From Symbiodinium natans (taxonomy: Eukaryota; Sar; Dinophyceae; Suessiales; Symbiodiniaceae), in NCBI GenBank assembly GCA_905221605.1, contig CAJNDS010002525.1, positions 316,476 through 380,475 of the forward strand: a DNA stretch of 64,000 nucleotides. Reading direction: 5' to 3'. The notes under the pieces are model-generated. The model saw only the letters and a list, made by a program, of their open reading frames with translations, was not told where the DNA came from and searched no databases. Made by a program: the position numbers and the translations under genes. This document shows positions 47,622 through 58,700 of this stretch, piece by piece. Every line of letters starts with the position of its first letter. The first letter of the stretch is position 1.

Positions 47622-47942
47622 GTGGCGTTTGCTCACGACAATCTTCGTAGGCCTTGGATGAAAAGAGCTTTGCGCAGAGACTTGGTGGTACACGGCGGAG
47701 ACGTGCCAAGTCCAAGAACAAAGACACTGCAAGATGTGATCTTGGACATTCCGGGCATGCTGGAGGCGACATTTAGCAAGCGCAGTATCTTCAAGTCATT
47801 GTTATGTCACATGCAAAACAAATATGTCAGGCTTTCTGCAGTGCAAGACAAGACAGTCAGGCCTTGCGCGTTGCATGTCTTCGTCAGTAGATCATCAGTT
47901 TCGTCACATGCGAAATTATTGACAGACCCCGACCTTGTCTAG
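47622..47942 (+). CDS. Hypothetical exon-like frame, about 100 aa
   Basis: Reads RRDLVVHGGDVPSPRTKTL, then DVILDIPGMLEATFSKRS, with ordinary protein composition and no repeat character. No domain recognised. No stop for 320 bp in a stretch where other frames are closed. Could be an exon of the same degenerate gene as its neighbours. Confidence 0.3.
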   Translation: MAFAHDNLRRPWMKRALRRDLVVHGGDVPSPRTKTLQDVILDIPGMLEATFSKRSIFKSLLCHMQNKYVRLSAVQDKTVRPCALHVFVSRSSVSSHAKLLTDPDLV

Positions 47943-47974
47943 CAGCTCGACGATGAAGGCCTATGATTCTGCTT

Positions 47975-48340
47975 TTGTGTTGAGTACAGCGCAGCGCTTC
48001 GCGTGTGACAAGTTCACGGATGCGAGGCATGCGTGCTTCTGTTTTAAATAAGTCAACAGGCAAACTCAACTGTATCAACGTCGAGATCGTCAAGAACATC
48101 CAGTGCAAATGCTGCATGCTTAAGCGTGTTGCAAGTGCTTTCATGCAGCAAAAGAACATCAATTGATTATATTTTCTCAAAACTCAGCTTGCTCGTGTAA
48201 AAAGCGTGCCTGTTCCTATTTTTATAAGTCAAAAAGGCAGACTCGGCTGCGTCTTCAACGTCTCGTTCGTCAAGAACATCCCGTGCAAAGGCTGCGTGCA
48301 TGAGCATATTGCAAATGCTTGCATACGGGCAAAGTTACTT
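47975..48340. repeat. Two ~180-bp coding-like tandem modules
   Basis: AAGTCAA[AC]AGGCA, CGTCAAGAACATCC and GCAAATGCT-type words recur at an offset of 180 bp. Translated, the copies are NKSTGKLNCINVEIVKNI and ISQKGRLGCVFNVSFVKNI, so protein-level similarity survives although the first copy has stops around it. Confidence 0.55.
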
Positions 48341-48381
48341 CAAGTGTCTGTAATTTGCATGAATATGCTTGCGTGTGTGCA

Positions 48382-49077
48382 GGCAACTTCGGCTTCTAGC
48401 CAAACATCTACAGCATCCATAGATTTGGAGCCCAAGGCAGGAAATAGTATCCTACGAGTGTCTGCAGCTATCGGAATGAGCAGCCCATCTGCACTTGTAA
48501 ATCTGCTTGGAACCACGCTTCAGGCGCAGCCTTCTTCGTACAAAATTCCAAGCAACTTCGAGCCTTTCCACCCTGGTTCACATTTGGAGTGGAGATTAAA
48601 AGATGAATGGGCTGTTTTTCGTAGAAGCCAATGCACGCCTCGACCAACGCTGAACTCAATCAGCGATTGCAACGTTGGGGATTTTCGTGATCGATATGAA
48701 GCGTGGCAGCTACATCCTCAACATCCCCTCATCAGACAATTGGGGTTTCCACGCGGCTTTCCCGGCGCAATGCTGTACTGCCCTTCACTGAAAACAGCGT
48801 TTTGGTCGGATACGATCAAAGATTCACGGGCGATGCTGCGGGAGTTCGACGATATTTTGACTACGATGTCGTCCAGAAGGCGCACTTTGCGGTAGTAAAA
48901 CCCAACACGCACTTGACATTGCGCACAGTGGTTCAATTCATTCATCAAACAATCAATGTCTTAAATTTTGTGAGGTGGTCTCGACGCAAGGCAACACCGC
49001 TCACATCTTTGCAGGCTTCGCCGCGGACTGCCTGCAATTTTGCGCAGCTGAGAAATTCAGTAGCAAAACTTTATTAA
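48382..49077 (+). CDS. Hypothetical exon-like region in two overlapping frames
   Basis: After an acceptor-like TGTGCAG|G, one frame reads about 170 residues (ATSASSQTSTASIDLEPKAG to FRDRYEAWQLHPQ...). From about 48790 a second frame looks better (GVRRYFDYDVVQKAHFAVV, KPNTHLTLRTVVQFIH). A frameshift or a short intron between the two is needed for one protein. No domain recognised. It lies upstream of the F-box-type gene in the same orientation and may be part of it. Confidence 0.35.
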
Positions 49078-49607
49078 CAACACCAGCATTGCGAATATGC
49101 ATTTCAGAATCTGCGCTTGCGAGGACGTCCAGCAGCTATGTAGCAACGTCGTCAACATCTTCTGATGCAAGGTCACGCGGGACAATTACTACACAAAGAT
49201 GCTTGTTTGTGTATTGCGCGGCATCATCTGAGAAAGCAAGCGCATGTCGAATCCTGCAGGTGCGAGAGAAGTGATGCCGCGGCCGACTTCCAGCCTATAA
49301 CCAAAGCACCGAATCTCAGCAGAAATATCAAACTCAATGCCTCACACGTTTGCAACTAATGACATCATAAACAGAATAGTACAACATTGGTGAACAAGTG
49401 GCACGCAGCTGCCAATACGTATGCACCTTCTTCGTCGTTTGCAGGCGATGGAATCGGCGTCAGGAGCAAGATGGCAAAGGAGGCGCTTCAGAGTTTTCGC
49501 AGGATTGCGTGCCGGCGATACACGAGACCTCCTCCACAAATCGACGATGCAGAATTTTTTTCTTCGGACAACGACGAAGTACACTTATTGGGATTTCGCC
49601 TGGCGAG

Positions 49608-52307
49608 GTTCCCTTTGACGTAGTCGCGCGGGCATACAACATCAACAGACCTGGCTGTCGAGCTTTGCCTGCAATCCTATTCGACAAAGAAGTGCGTACC
49701 CTCATGTTCATGGCAGTGCCTTTCTACCCACTGGGAACTACACGCATCTCATTCTGTTTATTTGAGTTAGGCGACGCCGGAATCGAGCAAGCAGTAATCA
49801 TTCCTTTCTTACCTTATCCCAGTTGGGACGGCATTTGGTCGTATCTCGACATTGCTTTCGGATTTCTGAAAACGCGCGGAAACAGATACCGCCTTGAAGT
49901 TGGTGAATGTTGCCTTCAAGAAAGCGATGATATATCCTGGCTGCCAGTTGGCTGTCATGTACGACTGACAAGTGAACGCCGCTCAACGCAAATAGCACTT
50001 CCGCCATTGGCAGGATCTGCGTTCGCCTGGCCAGAAACGGAAGACATGTTCGTCCGCTGGTTTCAGAGCGAGCATACAATTCTGAAAGCTGCCATGTGCA
50101 GACGGCGACAACTTTGTTATGCTTGCGGCCGCAGAGTTTCGGATTTTGATTACAAGAAGTACATCGGCTGCGCGAGACAAGGAACGCTGGGGCAGCATTG
50201 TGCCGATACATGCAGTGATGTGTCGCATCTAATCCGACCACGCGGGCCTGCAAAAACACAGTATGAAATTCAGATTCCAATGTGCATCCATCCTGCACTT
50301 ATCAGTCTGTACCTGGGCACGCTACATGCTTTCGGTAATGACTTCGTGAATTTCGAACTACTGCCAGGCTCTACTGTCGGGAAGCCCATCTGGCAGGAAG
50401 CAGCAATTGTGTCCGGCTTCAGCAGAAAACAAAGCATGTCAGGTGACCCATGTGCAGATGATGAGGATGCTATGGGTGGCAGCACAGAGTGCGTCGCAAC
50501 AGAGTACTCTGTGAAGCATCATGAGAAAGACAGCGTCTTCGCTGCAGAACCCGCGCTCCGCAAATTTCTCGCGACGTCAGAGGCTGCCAACGCAGGGCTG
50601 TGCACGCAACTGGCATTCGAACGTGTTCATTGCCGTGACGAATGCTATCAGTGCATCGAAAACGGCTCTGACGATAGCTGCCTTGCCGCGGATCTCATGA
50701 GAGTGGCGTGCTGCCTGCAAGCCCAACAAAAGCAAGTTCATGAGCAAGATGATGCGAGTACAGCTGCTGTGCTGGCAGCAAATGCGCAGGGTAACAAGCG
50801 CTGGGACGCAGACGACTTCGACGGCATCGGAGGCAGTCTTCCTCTGGATGTTGTCAGAGATCTAACCCTGTTTCATTTTTCGCCAGCTCATCTCAGGACA
50901 CTGGCTTCCACCTGCCGAGCACTGAAGGAGGCCGTGCGAGACTCTAGTCGTTGGCAGAACAGAGTCTTGTACTTAGAGGGGGACGAGTTCCATGATCGCT
51001 CTGTAATCAACTCGATCCTACCTATTTGCAACATCGCAAGCGCGGCAAGTGTGAGATGCAGGCAACTTTGTTTATTCCCAACTATGCCGCAAAACATCTA
51101 TGTTAGTATGCCAGTGCAGCGTATGCGCTTGCCTGGCAACGTCGGAACGGACATTCTCGGTTTCCACTCCATAGGTCCGATGATGGGAAGAGCAACGTTC
51201 GACCTCATCCTCCCTGCATCTACTTGTGGCCTTTACATGGGCGTTAAGGAATGGCGGGGAATCAAGAGATCATATTGTCGTATAGACAATCTATTCAGAA
51301 GCAACGCAACTTGGTCCTATGGCTTGAACGGCGAAATGCCTCGTCCTCATTACGGCAGAGAACGGCATCAGATTCGAGCAGACACCGTCCACAACTTCGC
51401 GCTCGAGTGGAGCAGCCATTGCTTTGAAGTCTCACTCGATAACGTCGGGGTGACTAGAATTACCACAAACGCCAACGGCATGGAGATGGCGCCTCCCTTA
51501 GCAGAAGTGTTCGTGTGGCTGTACAGGCGAACACACGCAGACGATTTCCAGCCAAGCTTCAGGTCTAAGCCATCTCCTTTATCTCACACTGCGACAGTGA
51601 AGTGCAGCATCTGCGCGCAGACGAGATGCATCACTGCAACACGTTGGAGAGTCTGCCCGACGTGTTCGACATGGATGTGCCACAGGCATGTGCTACATCA
51701 CCCAGACCGCTTATGCCCTTTCTGTCCTGCTCAACTTCAGGATGCTCTCGGGGGCAGTAGCGACTACTTGTCAGTTACAGTTTCTGCTGCGGCGAAGCTT
51801 GAGGCTGACAAGTTTCCCTACGTGCACGCAGCCACATACTATAAAAGAATGCAATGGCATCTCCAATCTGATTGCAAGTTCCATGGCGTCATAAACAAGA
51901 TCCTGCGCAAGCACGCGGATGTTTGGAACAACATGCCTGAGGCACTGTACTTGCTGCCTGATCCGGATGAGAAAACCAGTATGGCCAAGCGACAGTGGGA
52001 ACAAGTTCTCCACAGAGCGAGAATCATATTGGACTTGCTGCACCAAGGCCAAGACGTCGTGTTATACCATTTCATTTACGATCAGGCTCGCCGCTTGAGG
52101 CCAGATCTCGGCGATACTCTCTTGCATTGTCCTCACCCGACTTCATTTTCTTCCTTAGAAGAGTGGAGACGTGTGGCCCTGCGTTATGCTCTGGAGATCC
52201 ACGTATCGCTGGCAGAAGCTCGCTGTGAACACGCAGCCAGAGTACTCCAGAAAGTTGCAACGTCTCAATCAATCGCGTCTTGGCACTGCAGAATGTATAA
52301 GTTCTAA
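49608..52307 (+). CDS. F-box / SPRY-like / RING-like protein, about 900 aa
   Basis: The frame is open from 49398 with no good ATG until codon 103, but protein-like sequence starts after GGCGAG|GTT at 49605-49608. I take 49608 as the first base of an internal exon. Numbering from 49398, a CYACG...C-x3-C cysteine cluster lies at 235-275. Residues 378-465 (VFAAEPALRKFLATSE...) match the helicase C-terminal module of the next gene. An F-box-like segment (LPLDVVRDLTLFHFSP...LASTCRALKEAV) lies at 480-515. A SPRY-like stretch (GLYMGVKEWRG, WSYGLNGE, FALEWSSHCFEVSL) lies at 610-700, and a Cys-rich RING-like finger (CSICAQTRC, CPTCSTWMC, LCPFC) at 735-780. F-box plus SPRY suggests a ubiquitin-ligase adaptor; this is inference. 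It ends at TAA 52305-52307. Confidence 0.6.
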   Translation, partial: VPFDVVARAYNINRPGCRALPAILFDKEVRTLMFMAVPFYPLGTTRISFCLFELGDAGIEQAVIIPFLPYPSWDGIWSYLDIAFGFLKTRGNRYRLEVGECCLQESDDISWLPVGCHVRLTSERRSTQIALPPLAGSAFAWPETEDMFVRWFQSEHTILKAAMCRRRQLCYACGRRVSDFDYKKYIGCARQGTLGQHCADTCSDVSHLIRPRGPAKTQYEIQIPMCIHPALISLYLGTLHAFGNDFVNFELLPGSTVGKPIWQEAAIVSGFSRKQSMSGDPCADDEDAMGGSTECVATEYSVKHHEKDSVFAAEPALRKFLATSEAANAGLCTQLAFERVHCRDECYQCIENGSDDSCLAADLMRVACCLQAQQKQVHEQDDASTAAVLAANAQGNKRWDADDFDGIGGSLPLDVVRDLTLFHFSPAHLRTLASTCRALKEAVRDSSRWQNRVLYLEGDEFHDRSVINSILPICNIASAASVRCRQLCLFPTMPQNIYVSMPVQRMRLPGNVGTDILGFHSIGPMMGRATFDLILPASTCGLYMGVKEWRGIKRSYCRIDNLFRSNATWSYGLNGEMPRPHYGRERHQIRADTVHNFALEWSSHCFEVSLDNVGVTRITTNANGMEMAPPLAEVFVWLYRRTHADDFQPSFRSKPSPLSHTATVKCSICAQTRCITATRWRVCPTCSTWMCHRHVLHHPDRLCPFCPAQLQDALGGSSDYLSVTVSAAAKLEADKFPYVHAATYYKRMQWHLQSDCKFHGVINKILRKHADVWNNMPEALYLLPDPDEKTSMAKRQWEQVLHRARIILDLLHQGQDVVLYHFIYDQARRLRPDLGDTLLHCPHPTSFSSLEEWRRVALRYALEIHVSLAEARCEHAARVLQKVATSQSIASWHCRMYKF

Positions 52308-52414
52308 TGCACTTTTACTACTTGAGCGCAGCTGTATAGATTGCATTCGTTTTTGTGTGTTCATCGTTTCCCCAGCGATCAAAGTGATTGCATCCGCGCG
52401 ACCGTGTCGAGGAT

Positions 52415-52480
52415 CAAACCAACAAATTTGCAGACGATGATCTCGACGGTCTGGGTGGATCAGTGCCTGGTTGCAAATTA
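52415..52480 (+). pseudogene. Short duplicate of the F-box entry sequence
   Basis: Reads DDLDGLGGSVPG before a stop, echoing DDFDGIGGSLPLD just ahead of the F-box of the upstream gene. Probably a tiny duplicated remnant. Confidence 0.4.
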
Positions 52481-52589
52481 AACTAGGTCCTGTTACCTTC
52501 ATAGACACATAATGTCGTTTACCTTCGTTAAAATGCGACTACGCAATTATTAGAATGCGCGCCTGAATCAAACCTGATCATTTGCTCAG

Positions 52590-52650
52590 GACGGTCAAGA
52601 ATCAGATCATGAAAGCGAAGAAGCCATGGACGTTACTGACGTTTCTGCGG
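52590..52650 (+). other. Possible upstream exon of the large gene
   Basis: Follows a TTGCTCAG|G acceptor-like site and reads DGQESDHESEEAMDVTDVSA, an acidic stretch, in the same frame as the first recognised exon. An in-frame TAG near 52693 means an intron would be required. The donor is not obvious. Confidence 0.3.
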
Positions 52651-52796
52651 CAGGACTGCGAGTTGTCTTTGTATTTTTCTCAGAGAGTGTGACATAGAAA
52701 ACATAGGCAGTCCTGCACGAAGGAGGCTGGACTCACCCCCTCGATTCAATTGTGGGTGAAGTTCTTCGTCGCGACCCCATACCTCGGATTTTTCAA

Positions 52797-55700
52797 ATGC
52801 CCTCTCAGCCTGAGACCGCAGCGACAGCGTCCTTGAGCGCATGTACGGATCTGGCCAGAATCAATCACTTTCCCACCGATGAGTTCTTGCGCTTCGAGTC
52901 AGAGGGACACAAGTACTTCTACAACGACACAGTCGTCGGATGCAGCGCTACCTGGCTGGCTTGCATCTTGCCACGTGCGTAGTGAAATATATACATAGTA
53001 AGAGTTGGCAAAAAGCAACCTCTTAGCGTTTCTAAGTTATTTCGTCGAGGTTACCGCCCTGATACACGAGTTTTCCGAAGAGTTCGATGCTACACTTGCT
53101 TTACAAAAAATGAAGTCTGGTCGAAATTGGCCTCGAAAGGAATATATTGCGCCCGACGCAGACTTCAAACTTATTGGCGCCATGTTAATCGGCACGGACT
53201 TCTTCTACCAGGCAGATCTCGTTGAAGAGCTCAAGAAGACTCCGCCAGACCTCAGCAAGATTTGCGAATTGTTCGTTGCAAGCCGTGCGGAGCTGAACAC
53301 GTGGGACGAGATCATGGCGCATCTCGTGCTTCACGATAACGAGATTGCTGATACGTGGAATCTCAAAAGGGAAAGGGCAGCGAACTGCGGCACTTGGATG
53401 CATGCAATGCTTGAACATTTACTGAATGGCTATCAGATTTGTCCTGGCTGCATGGAGGGTGAGCTTAATGCTGCTATCCGCGCACTTGAAAAGATGGGCA
53501 ATGTCGAAGTATTTCGAACCGAATGGTGTGTTCATGCTCCGGAGGAGGACCTAGCTGGATCCATCGACGTGGTACTAAAAATCAAAGGTTCCAGTGAATT
53601 CATTGTGCTGGACTGGAAACGCAGCGAGAAGTTGAAGGATAAGTTCAATAGTTACGGCAAAAACATGAAAGTGCCGCTGCAAGAGGTGCCGGACTGTCAA
53701 GGACACCATTATCGTCTTCAATTGAACACCTACCGCTGGATCTTGGAGAGGTACTACGACATAAAAATTGTCAAGATGATAGTTGTCTGCGTGCACCCCA
53801 ACTATCTTCCAGACGGATTCATTGACGAAGTTCCGGATATGCAAGAATCTGTTTCGCAGCTTATGGATGTCAGAAGACAGCAGTTGCTTGCCAAAGCAGC
53901 AGAAACACGCGCGGACGTTGCAATTCCAGCTACAGAACCCTTTGAAGTTCGCTTGTCAGGAACTGCGGCACATGACGGCGATCATTTTGCCGATGAATTT
54001 AAAGCGGCTCTGAGTATTCTTTTGGATAATGACACTGACGAGGTGCCGCAGGCTGCAAAGAAACGGAGACGCATGCCAGGAGCTGACAAAACATCGGATC
54101 AGTTCCAATCTATGTTTGAGAAGTCAAAACACTGCATATCATCCGAGTTGAACCTCGTGACGCCTGACGTGAAGAACAGCAGCAGTGAGATTGTCAAGAG
54201 TACGAATGCATCTTTGGGTCAGCTCAGGCAGGTTTTTCCTACAGCGTCCGAAGAGCTCTTGCGACTTATTATGGTGGCCGCTTACATTTCTGAAAAAAAC
54301 ATTGCGGACAAGATTATGCTGTCAGATGCTGCCGCAGTTTTTTGGCTTGTGGAGGGCGGAAGACACGTTCGAGTTCATAAGGGCTTCTTACACATTTACA
54401 ACGACGACGGCTCTTTCGTGACGTTCGGAGGAATTCCTCCTGAGGCTGCGCTTCATCGGATATCGAATTTCTTCACTGAGTTGGAAGGAATCTACAGACG
54501 AATGAAAGATGATGTGCAGAGGAACAGTCAAGCCATCGCGACAGCGATCGTAAGCGATTCTCAAAACTTTCCAAGTGAAGCTGTATTTCTGGAGAATTGT
54601 CGGCGTGCTGCCAGAAGCAAAAAGAAAGTTCAAGCTGACGCGCGTCTCGACGCAGATCCGGATGAGCAACGTGCCTGTGAGGAAAATGAAACAAGCAATG
54701 ACTCATGGACCGATGACTTGGCTGAGAAGACTTGGAAAGTCTGCTGCGTTTTGAAGTTTGAGCTCATGCAGACGCGCATGATCTCGCTTATCGTGGAATG
54801 GTGCGAAACCGAAGACCAACGAGAGGCAGCGGTGTGCTACAATGATTCCTGCTTTGTGTACGATCGGCCAGGGTCAGAGCAACACATCGAGGCAGTCAGA
54901 AAAGGTCCGGCGAACAACTGCTACGTGCACATTCCACATAATTTGCTGGACCCTGTTCTCGATGCCAATATGAAGCGCTTGGAGCGATTTTACGAACAGA
55001 CATTCTGGTGTAACTTCAAGGTGTTTCAATGCTTTCAAGCAGCGCTCGCCTTGGCAAAGCGAGGATTGAACATCGACAGATGTTTCATAGGCATCTCTCC
55101 AGGCGGCGTTGGCCAGAGTCTGTATTCGTTACATCTTTCTGAGATGTACAAACAGCATCACATGTTCTTCGACCCAAATGTCTGGCACATGGAAGAAGAA
55201 CTACGGAAACAGGCTGAGTCGCTCGCTAAGTGCTTTATTTTGACTGGTCAGGAAGCGCCAGAAAGTAGCAAGAAGCTACACATAGATCTTTTCAAGAAGA
55301 CTATGTCTGGAGACGGCATTATGGGCCGCAAGCCGTATGGCTACACTACGCGAATGTGGCAGATCGTCGGCTGGAAGCGACTTGAAATGAACCGAATGAT
55401 GAACTTCGCTGGCGTCTCCGTTTCCAATTTTAATTCCATGTTCAGACGTGGATTTGTATGGAAAGCCAAAGCTCGCTTCATACATCAGAAGTTTCTCTGC
55501 AACTACCTCGATCATGAGAAAGACGGCATCTTTGCAGCAGACCCCAGCCTCAATAAGTTCCTTGCAACATCACAAGCCTCAGTGGCAGGTCTTCGAATAC
55601 AATGGGCGTTCGAGCGTATGCATGGTCGCGATGCATGCTACCAATTCATCGAAGATTACTGCAACGGCGAGGATAATTACATCACGGAGGATGTTATGAG

Positions 55701-58700
55701 GCAAGCCTGCGGTCTACCAGTGCGACACAGACAAGTACAAGAAGAAAAAGATGTCGGCCTGGCCGCCGTCCTCGAAGCAGATGCTGAAAGTCAAAAGGCA
55801 CGGGACGCAAAAGACGATGAGTGGGACAATTTTCGACAGTTCTTGTTCGACACAATGCTTTCTTCTGGCATGGAGTTGCTATCGTACACCGAGTTCAAGA
55901 AGCTGACGTTGAGGAACTCCGGAATACCAAACATGACTAAAGAAGCATTGTGGGATGCAGTGGAAGCGCAGCGCGTGCTTCGACCTGGAATTGTGAAGCA
56001 CAAAACCAGCAAGGTGAAGCCAGGATCGTTTCTGCCTTTCATGACTTTCGCGCATGACTTCAAGGACATTTTGCCTCCGGTGAGTGAAGATGATGTTAGA
56101 ATGCATTTTGAAGAGCAACACGACATTCAGAAATTGCGGAGCTATGCGTTTTCGCATGGCAGTCGACGGCGCAGCGCGGAAGTGTTAGAGGCACATCACA
56201 AGAGCGCCTGTCAACGTCTCACTGGATCCGACGCAAAGAAAGGCAGGAGGCAGGCAGACATACAGGACGCTATGCGAGAACACAAGAGTGCACTGCTGAA
56301 GCTGAAGGCTCACGAGGACAGCATCAAGATTGTGCTTCGCGGCGACATTGACACGTCCACCGGCGTCAAGGCTTCTCAGCGAAAACGTTACACGCCAAAA
56401 GAGTTGCAGTCGGAAGAGCTTCCCTCATCGCAAGACTCTGCTTTCCGGACTTTAGTGTCCAAGCAAATCAAGTATCACTATCCTGCTGAGCCGGCCTACT
56501 CAGTGAAGCCCCGTCGCTACAGTGGTGCTGGCAGCGCACAGGCCATGTCCCGAAGACTGCAGGTACATGTTCTGGATGCGCATTGTGTAGATTTAGACAT
56601 TCAGAACTGCTGCTTGACCCTTGTTTATCAAATCCTGGAAAAGATCAAGCCCACTCCAGCTTTGCCGCAGAAATTAAGTGAGCTGCTGTATGAACTCGCT
56701 TACAAGCGCGAGGATTTCTTTCGCAAAATCAATGCACATCATAGTGAAGGAAAGCAGCTGGTGAATACGGTGGTGAATGGCGGTCGCATACCAGACAACT
56801 TCAAGAACGACGAGAATGTACAGTCGCTTCAGAAGCTGTCTTTATATCTCCGCTGGACAGCTTGCAACCTTCTTCACGATGACTACCTGAATCTCAAGGA
56901 TGTCAAAAGCAAACCATTCCCTGAAGCGACTGTGTTTTCGCTTATGTGGCATGCAGTTGAAGATCGGATTCTTCAGTGCTGGTCCGAACATGTTTTGCGA
57001 CAAGACCAGAAGCCGCTCCACGTTTCTCTGCACTTCGACGGGATGCGAGTGTCGCGCAATGCAATTGTCGATATTCCGCAGTTTTGCAAATCTTGCGAGA
57101 AAGAAATCGAAGAGAAGGTGTTGTTCAAGGTTAAGATCGTTCAGAAGATCGGGCGAGACTTTCTTTCTGCAGCTCGAGAAAACGCAACTGCAGTTCCGCC
57201 TCGACAGTCACTTCCTGATATCTGCACTCGGGCCGGAAACTGCATACCGTGCGCTTTGTGGCATATCGCTCCTATTCTCCGCGAAACCATCGTGTCGTCG
57301 CTTAAAGATGCGAACTCCGATGCCAACAAGGAGGCTGCGGAGGTTGGCTACAGATCCTATCGCAGCGCAAATGTTCTTTACAAAGCTGATTTAGAATCCA
57401 GTTTGGGTCTTCCACATGACAAAGTTCAATCCTTTATGCTTCATGCAGAAGGCAAAGGTCGTCCTCACTGCGTCGCAGTTCAATTTTCAAGTAAAAGAGA
57501 CACTGTCATGATTTTTGACGCGAAGGAAGGTTTCCGAGTGAGCGCTGAACAGTTTCAAGAAGCTTTTGCGAGTGCAGTGGATCGCAGCACTATCGCATCC
57601 TACTGGCTGAGACAGTCGCGAGAAGCAGATACTGCGCACGTCAACGAGCTTTTGGATATGGTCGCAGGCTGCAGTTCCGAAGAGTCTGACGACGATGGCA
57701 ACAATCTGCCATCTTTGTCTGCGTCGAGAATTGATTTCGACTCGGAAGGCCGCCCTTTTATTTCTGACAACATCATGCAGCGTTTGGAGCGTGAGGTTGC
57801 AGACATGCTGGAGAACTTGGATTCCAATTGCAAGGCTGTGAACGGCAAGCGCAAATGCCCGTTTTGTCCGTTTCGTTCTTTCACTCGGCTAAAATACCTG
57901 CGCACTCATGTGACGAAATATCACAGTCTGCAAACACAGTTTGTCGCCAGTGGCACGAAGCAGACGAAAGTCATTCTGGCGCTGTACGACAACGACGCTT
58001 CTTTGCAGGTTCAGACGACGGCTCTGCTGCGACGCAGCGCAGAGGTGCTTGGAAAAACTATTCGGCCGCCTCTCGAGACCACGATCAATCTTGTTGACAA
58101 GCATATTTGTCTTGTCTTCGACGACAGTGGGCCTGTCTACTTGAACGCAAGTGCTCTTGGCAAGTCAGTCCACGTGCGCAGAGTCGGCAATATCTACTAC
58201 ACGCACAAGTTTGCGGACATGCTTCTCCGTGAAATGGTCATGAGTCACGCTCAGGTGTGCTGCACGCACACGGTCGTAGTTCTTGTCTTTTGCATTTGAC
58301 GTAGTAAAATACTTAAATTCTACTTTCTGACATGTCGGGTTAGTCTGATATTTCTTTTGAAAGGTGAGAACCATCTGGCCTCGTTGCCATTTGGCAGCTA
58401 TGCAGTCCGGCAACGAACTTGCCACACTGCTTCCTTCGCTCGGGCAGCACTGGCTTCCTATGCTGGAGGACATCACTGCGTCACCGGCGTACCAAGCCAG
58501 GCTGACGTCCATGGTAAAACATCTGGAAGCAGACAAGGAATGGCTGTATCTGAGCATGGACGCAACTCTGAAGGTATGCCTCAAGCTTAAAGGTCAAGAG
58601 TCCTATCGGGCCGCAGCTGAGAAAAGAAACAACGCTCCATTCGGAGATGATCTAGCATGGAGACGTTTGTTGACGGTGAGAGGCAGATCCAGCGCGGTGC

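Noticed and set aside
49398-49607. First 70 codons of the open frame before the F-box-type protein
   Set aside because: No ATG, unusual composition, and a good acceptor-like GCGAG|G at its end; probably intron or non-coding.
53005-53049. Start of the giant protein at the first codon of its long open frame
   Set aside because: The codon there is TTG and lies inside the inferred GC-AG intron; exon 1 at 52797-52946 supplies the conserved N-terminus.
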